NCBI GenBank assembly: GCA_016647705.1
Contig: CM028335.1
Coordinates: forward strand, 8,280,818-8,344,817
DNA length: 64,000 bases
From: Eucommia ulmoides
Taxonomy: Eukaryota > Streptophyta > Magnoliopsida > Garryales > Eucommiaceae
Direction of reading: 5' to 3'
The stretch's first letter is position 1, and each line of letters starts with the position of its first letter. The notes beneath the pieces are model-generated. The model was not told the DNA's origin, ran no database searches, and was given only the letters and a program-made list of their open reading frames with translations. Below, in pieces: positions 58,826-64,000 of this stretch. Position numbers and translations under genes: made by a program.

Positions 58826-61465
58826 CACCAAGCAGTCACCCCATCCCAGAAGCCCTTATACTGTAGGTATTGTAATTCACAAGGGCATGAATTGCTCAAA
58901 TGTCCTTCTCGCCTGTGTAAAATCTGCAGAGAACCTGGTCACTAGCTTATAGATAGCCCTAAACTTTCATATGAAAATCCGTCCAATGGGAACCAATATC
59001 TCTCTCGAGACTCTCGCAAACGGTTCTATTCCAAGCTAAAAAATGTTGTTGTTGTAGCCACTGATGCTACTCCAACTTCAGACAACTCTATACTTGATTG
59101 GAGTAGTTTCTGGATTGTTCTTACCGAGGTTCTAAATAAAACTGGTAACAATATACCCATGTCCATTACACTAGGTACATCTCGATGGCATTTTGATTCT
59201 GCATGTTGCAATCGCATGACTTTTGATGCCTCTATCTTTTTTTCTAAAACCCGTGATGAGCATGCACCTACTATTCATACTGCCAATGGATCAAATATGT
59301 TGGTCAATCATACTAGACATGCTGACAATTCTCATTTATCTCTCCCTGATACATATTTGGTCCATAATCTTACGCTTAACCTTATATCTGTTGGACAACT
59401 ATGTGATCTTGGACTTTACTTACATTTTTCTTCTATTGGTTGTCGTGTACAGGACCCTCAGACATGAAAACTCCTTGGAACCAGCTTAAAGTTGGATGCC
59501 TCTTTGAGCTCACTTGCCTCCAATTTTCATCCTCATCATTATCAAACCAATCAGCTGCATCCATCCCAATACTCTCACCCATGGAATTGTGGCACTCTCG
59601 GTTAGGTCACACTTCATCCAACCATCTACGTTCTCTTATTTCTAGTGGTCAGTTAGGTTCATTTCAACATGAGTCTTTTCATTGTATTCATGGTCAACAT
59701 GCAAAATAATCAACTTTACCGTTTAATGAGAGTCAGTCTGTTTCCCTTGCACCTTTTGATTTAATACATTCTGATGTTTGGGAGTCTTCTCCTTATGCAT
59801 CAATGGATGGTGCTCGTTATTTTCTTACATTTGTGGATGGCTATTCTCGTTATACGTAATTGTTTCTCATAAAAAGTACATCTGAACTCTTTCAAAAATA
59901 TTCTGATTTTTCTTCTATGGTTCAAACTCAATTCTCTCGGAATATCAAAGTTTTTCGTTTAGATAATGCAATGGAATATAAAGACCGTGCTTTTCTAAAC
60001 CTACTTCACAAAAATGGCATGCTCCCCCACCACTCGTGCCCTGGAACCTCCAACAAAATAGAAGAGCCGAACACAAACATTGACATATTCTTGACACCAT
60101 TCGTGCTCTACTCACTTCGTCATCATGTCCTGAATGTTTTTGGGGTGACTCTACCTTAACCACAGTGTACACAATCAACCGTGTACATTCTACCACAATC
60201 CAGAATCAGTCCTCATTCGAGAGCCTTTTTGGTAAACCTCCTGATTACTCTGAACTCAGAGTCATTGGCTGCGCTTGTTTTGTTCTTCTCAAAACACATG
60301 AACACAACAAACTATAACCAAGGGCTCGTCTGTGTTGTTTCATTGGATATGGTATTGAACATAAGGGATATCGGTGCTGGGATCCTATTTCTAAAACTCT
60401 TCGTATATCTCGTCATGTCATTTTTTGGGAACATCAAATGTTCTCTTCCTTATGGTCATTTGACATGTCAACCATTACTAACTCCAAATTCTTTAGTGAT
60501 CCATCTATTGAGTTATTTCTTGAGAATCTAGTTTCAGATACTGTTGAGTCCACCTTAGAATCACTAGTTGATATCACCCTTTCCGTTCTGGAACTACCAG
60601 CTAATCCTACCTCTCCAAACCCAGCTCTAGCTCCAGAACCATTAGCTGACCTCCCATCCAACTCAATCGGTTGTGCCCGAGGATACTTCTATGTCTGATG
60701 AGTCTACACCGACTCCCTCTATGAGCCATCCTTCAGAGCACTCCCGCAGATCTATCAGGGTAACTTATCGCCCTTCTTATCTTGCTGATTATTATTGTTT
60801 TTCCACTATACTTCATCTGCATGAGCCTCAATCTACTAATACTCTTTGGCATAAAACAATGGATGAAGAACTTCAGGCCCTAGCCCAAACTCATACTTGG
60901 GATATTATTAATCTACCCCTTATGAAAACTCTTATTGGCTGCAAATGGGTGTTTAAGATCAAGATACCTTCTGATGGCGTTGTTGAAAGATATAAAGCCC
61001 GACCTTTTGCCTAGGGATTTACTCTGGAATATGGCATTGACTATGAAAAGACTTTTGCTCCAGTGGCGAGGCTCACATCTGTCCATACACTCCTTGCTGT
61101 CATCGCCATTCGAAGATGGACTTCAGCCTGAATGCCCCTCGAAATAAAGTTTGTCGCCTTCATCGTGCCCTATATGGTTTGAAACAAGTCCACGTACCTA
61201 GTTTGCTAAATTCAGCACCATCATTCATCAATTTGGGTTCATACCGAGTGCTCATGATTTGACTCTATTTATTCGCCGAACTACCAACAGTATTATTCTT
61301 CTCTTACTGTATGTGGATGATATGGTTATTACTGGAGATAATGTAAGTGGTATTTCTGAAATCAAAAAGTTTCTCAGTGGCCAATTCGAGAAGAACGATC
61401 TTGGCGTGCTCACTTATTTTCTTAACCTCAAAGTCTCATCTAGTTCTCATAGTTCTCAATCATCT
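58826..61465 (+). pseudogene. Copia C zinc knuckle to reverse transcriptase, broken
   Basis: Order: zinc knuckle CRYCNSQGHELLKC (58858-58905); protease WHFDSACCNRMT (59190), with Cys in place of the usual Gly in D-S-G-A; LISVGQLCDLG; pre-integrase MELWHSRLGHTSSNHL (59581); integrase core DLIHSDVW...FLTFVDGYSR and FRLDNAMEY (59757-59990), where the family usually has D-N-G-x-E-[FY]; and reverse transcriptase LWHKTMDEELQALAQTHTWD, GCKWVFKIK, YEKTFAPVARLTSV and LLLYVDDMVITGDN (61295). It ends abruptly at about 61465, with no RNase H and no 3' LTR. Many stops and frameshifts. Confidence 0.88.
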
Positions 61466-61862
61466 TAACAATGTATTAAAAATCATTCGTCAAGTTTTCG
61501 ACATTTCTTCAATAGCCTCCTTAACCTCTTTACCACCCATATTTTCAAAGCAAATAAAATCCAATAAAGAAAAAGCTCATCCACTTTAAAATTTATGATA
61601 CAAAATTTAAAAATCAAAGAAACAAAATATAACCCAAAAATCATTTAATGATGGATATCTAATTAGCATCCAATAAAAAAATCGTGACACAAGCATAAAT
61701 TGCTTGCAACAATCATAATAGATGTCCATTAATTCATTTTCACCAAATATGAATATCATGTATTACATTCATTATGTAGCAATTTTTTAATGCAAAAGTA
61801 ACAACTCATTTTTATATTTTGTTTTTCCATTTTCATTACTGTCAGATAAACAAAACACAAAC
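61466..61862. other. Unassigned AT-rich stretch
   Basis: No gene or repeat end seen. Confidence 0.35.
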
Positions 61863-62617
61863 GGCTCCTTTGGTTGAACGGAATAAAATGAAGATAAAAT
61901 GAAATAGAAGAAGTAATAGAATGAGAGAAGAAATATAATGAAATTGTCAATGAAATCACTATTTCATTCACTTGTTTGGTTTGTATAAAATGAGAAAAAG
62001 AATGGGATAGTGAAATATAATAAAATTCTCATTATGCCCTTATAATAAAATTTTATTATATTTCACTATTTCATTAATTCCTTCACTTTATTATATTTTA
62101 CTATTCCATTCAACTTTCAATTTTCGTTCTCTAATTTTTGTTTCCGTTTCTATTCTCAATTTTTAGTTTAGGTTCTCTAATTTGTATTTTTGTTCTCAAT
62201 TTTCAATTTGTGTTCTTAATTTTCAGTTTCTGTTCTCAATTTTTTGTTCTCTAATTTTCTGTTCTCAATTTTTAATTTCTGTTCTCAATTTTCTGTTTCT
62301 TTTTCTATTCTCAATTTTTTGTTTTTGTTCTCAATTTTATGTTTTTGTTCTCAATTTTTTGTTTCTGTTATCTAATTTCTATTTATGTTCTCTAATTTCT
62401 GGATTGAGCTGGATGAGCGATAGACTTTTTATAATTTAGTTTTGATTTCATTGGATTAGACTTGATGCCAGCTCATTTCCAATGAAATCCCATTCCTTTG
62501 GTTTTTATTCCAATGGAATCACAAAAGTGATTCCATTGGAGAACCAAATAACGGAATAGAAATCGAGAGCGGAATGCGATTCAATTCCGCCCCCGATTCC
62601 GTCCAACCAAATATGTC
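61863..62617. mobile_element. MITE-like element with a minisatellite core (755 bp)
   Basis: Imperfect terminal inverted repeats: GGCTCCTTTGGTTGAACGGA at the left, and GACATATTTGGTTGGACGGA as the reverse complement of the right. Further in, 'gaaatataataaaattctca' and 'ataaaattttattatatttc' form an inner inverted repeat. No clear target duplication. At 62110-62402 it carries a minisatellite of about 15 units on 'gttctcaatttt'. Confidence 0.65.
62110..62402 (+). repeat. Minisatellite, core GTTCTCAATTTT
   Basis: Units of 17-27 bp vary in the spacer (tctgttt, tgtttt, ctaattt). One frame gives a chance FLFSIFC repeat with no biological meaning. Confidence 0.8.
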
Positions 62618-62621
62618 ATAA

Positions 62622-63308
62622 GGTTACATTTGGGTAAGGGATTTGATAATTCAATAAAATTTATAAATGATGGAATTTTGAAATTTTGGACTTTAAAATC
62701 TCATCATTTACAAATTATTTGTTTGAATAATTTTTTTAAATAAGATTTTGATTGGGTAATTTCATAATTCTCTTGTTTAGATAGATAAGTATTTTTATGC
62801 AAAATTTTGAAATTTATTAAATTTTAACAATTGAAAATATGAAAATATATCCCATAATATAATTTTATTTAGTAATTTAATAATATAATTTTTATACCTA
62901 TTTTAGTAATATAATTTTATCAATATAACTTTAATAATATAACATAAATTATACATAACTATTTTAATAATATGATTTTTATACCTATTTTATAAATATA
63001 AATTTATTATATAATATATAAAGAAGAGAGAATTTTGAAATTCATACAAATTACAATGTATAAAATGGGATTGGAGTGAAATATATGAGAAATTGAAAAA
63101 ACTTTGGCAAAACCCCGGTTGGAATAATTCAGAAATAACATGTGTTTTGAAGATATTTGCAAATCCCATTTATTCTCTTATTTTATAAATGAATGGATTT
63201 CATCAATTACTTTTTATAACACCCAAACAAGAAGTTTCTTAAGCAGAATTTGTGAAATTCCTTACCCAAATAAAATCTTTATTTCAATTACCTTACCCAA
63301 ACACAACC
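62622..63308. mobile_element. PIF/Harbinger-type MITE (687 bp)
   Basis: Ends GGTTACATTTGGGTAAGG and, reversed, GGTTGTGTTTGGGTAAGG. TAA flanks both sides (62619-62621, 63309-63311). It begins four bases after the previous MITE ends. AT-rich, no coding capacity. Confidence 0.8.
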
Positions 63309-63450
63309 TAAGAAAGTTCACTTTGTTTCCAATTTGATCTTATTGGAAAACGAAATTAGCATATTGGACAAGAAAAGGCACTCTGGCTTGAGGTTGGTTT
63401 AATTAAAACGATTTATAGTTTCCTAAAAATTAACGATGGATTTGTCACAA

Positions 63451-63638
63451 AACAAATGAAAATTGTAAAATTGAAAGGTCCAGATGAGATGTTGAATTGG
63501 AATGACATTCAACATATGAAATATTCTTAGAATGTGGTTTGTGAGCCATTGAGGCTAGCACCACCTTCTTAGTGGCCTTTTAGGGAGTCCGTAACCAACT
63601 TTACATTTACTAGTTTTACCATTCCAAATGGGTCAAAG
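63451..63638 (+). pseudogene. CYP716: Orphan CYP716 exon 2
   Basis: It is exactly 188 bp, the same length as exon 2 of the intact gene. It reads QMKIVKLKGPDEMLNWNDIQ, then HMKYS-stop-NVVCEPLRLAPP and RESVTNFTF...NGSK. The ExxR motif is EPLR. Two in-frame TAG codons are present, each one base from a Trp codon expected there or nearby. The acceptor AG is AA (63449-63450), while the donor GGTAAAC is kept. Intron sequence before it (ggtttaattaaaacgattta) also matches 38550-38570. No exon 1 or 3 lies in reach. Confidence 0.92.
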
Positions 63639-63720
63639 GTAAACAAACATAAATGTTTGAAAGGGTAGAAAGGTAAAAATAATCATAATACTAAATGATA
63701 ATCATTTTAATTGGGTAATA

Positions 63721-64000
63721 TTATATAGGGTTTATACCACTTACTTCCCTTGTCAATCTACCGTTAACCATATACTTGTCATTTTACAAATACCGGTCAA
63801 TTCTTTATCATTTTTTGTCAAATACCACTTAATTCCCTTATGGATAAAAAATTAATATATTTTATATTATATTTTACCCTTAGCCATTTAAAAATAATTA
63901 AATTATTAAAAATTAAAATACATAAATTACCCTTTAAATTTGTTATATATATATATATATATTCATCCTTTACATTTTTACACTAGCATCCCCATTTAAA
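63721..64000. repeat. AT-rich dispersed repeat, also in P450 intron 1
   Basis: 'ttaaaaataattaaattatt' and 'tcctttacatttttacacta' match 37420-37520 and 43670-43760 in intron 1 of both P450 copies. It includes (AT)n at 63944-63962 and runs off the window. Confidence 0.5.

Noticed and set aside
62182-62439. 85-codon frame with FLFSIFC repeats
   Set aside because: It is produced by the minisatellite inside the MITE.

Overview
This is nuclear DNA from a flowering plant, almost certainly a eudicot. It is AT-rich and intron-bearing. It is dominated by nested Ty1/copia and Ty3/gypsy LTR retrotransposons, Mutator-like and MITE DNA transposons, and one block of degenerate organellar DNA that includes fragments of bacterial-type large and small rRNA. 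I cannot name the species. The only gene that looks intact is a three-exon cytochrome P450 of the CYP716 family (CYP85 clan, the triterpenoid oxidases) at 36338-40805.

Layout. (1) 1-5421: the end of a copia element and its truncated LTR, joined at about 1203 to a defective copia element (called H here), then the short LTR and leader of a third copia family (C). About 4.2 kb of this (1203-5421) recurs in the same orientation at about 48920-53185, so it is a segmental duplication. (2) 5774-11812: a gypsy element (D) with a CTAAG target duplication, whose 3' LTR was later hit by a 2142-bp copia solo LTR (9492-11633, duplication TTATT). (3) 11818-14990: decayed gypsy gag and integrase with a partial D-type LTR between them. 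(4) 15172-24816: a Mutator-like element with a dead transposase (19144-21452, plus strand) and a convergent Ulp1/C48 cysteine-protease gene (24300-22028, minus strand). A 2-kb copy of the protease half lies at 15172-17222. (5) 24817-34950: organelle-like sequence, split by a gypsy-type LTR (about 26395-28077) and a MITE (33922-34603).

(6) 34961-46355: the P450 locus. The intact gene is followed by a head-to-tail second copy (41453-45439). That copy is a pseudogene: it lost the first third of exon 1, carries a 1388-bp solo LTR inside exon 1 (duplication TAATT), lost all of exon 2 and has a 7-bp insertion in exon 3. A 132-bp scrap of exon 1 lies at 46102-46233 and an orphan exon 2 at 63451-63638, so the cluster was once larger. 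(7) 47285-61465: element H with both ends and a CCATT duplication, then copia C from its 5' LTR to its reverse transcriptase, interrupted by a gypsy LTR and gag (F), itself interrupted by a 2567-bp solo LTR (G, duplication TCGTT). (8) 61466-64000: two MITEs almost end to end, the orphan P450 exon, and an AT-rich dispersed repeat.

Functionally the window is one probable triterpenoid-oxidising P450 gene beside its own broken duplicates, inside a retrotransposon graveyard. The most unusual signals are a His in place of the conserved Arg of the P450 haem motif, an array of UUCG-tetraloop hairpins with compensatory base changes inside a solo LTR, the same TGG-to-TAG stop beside the catalytic His in both Ulp1 copies, and a small-subunit rRNA remnant with a large-subunit rRNA remnant lying between its two pieces.
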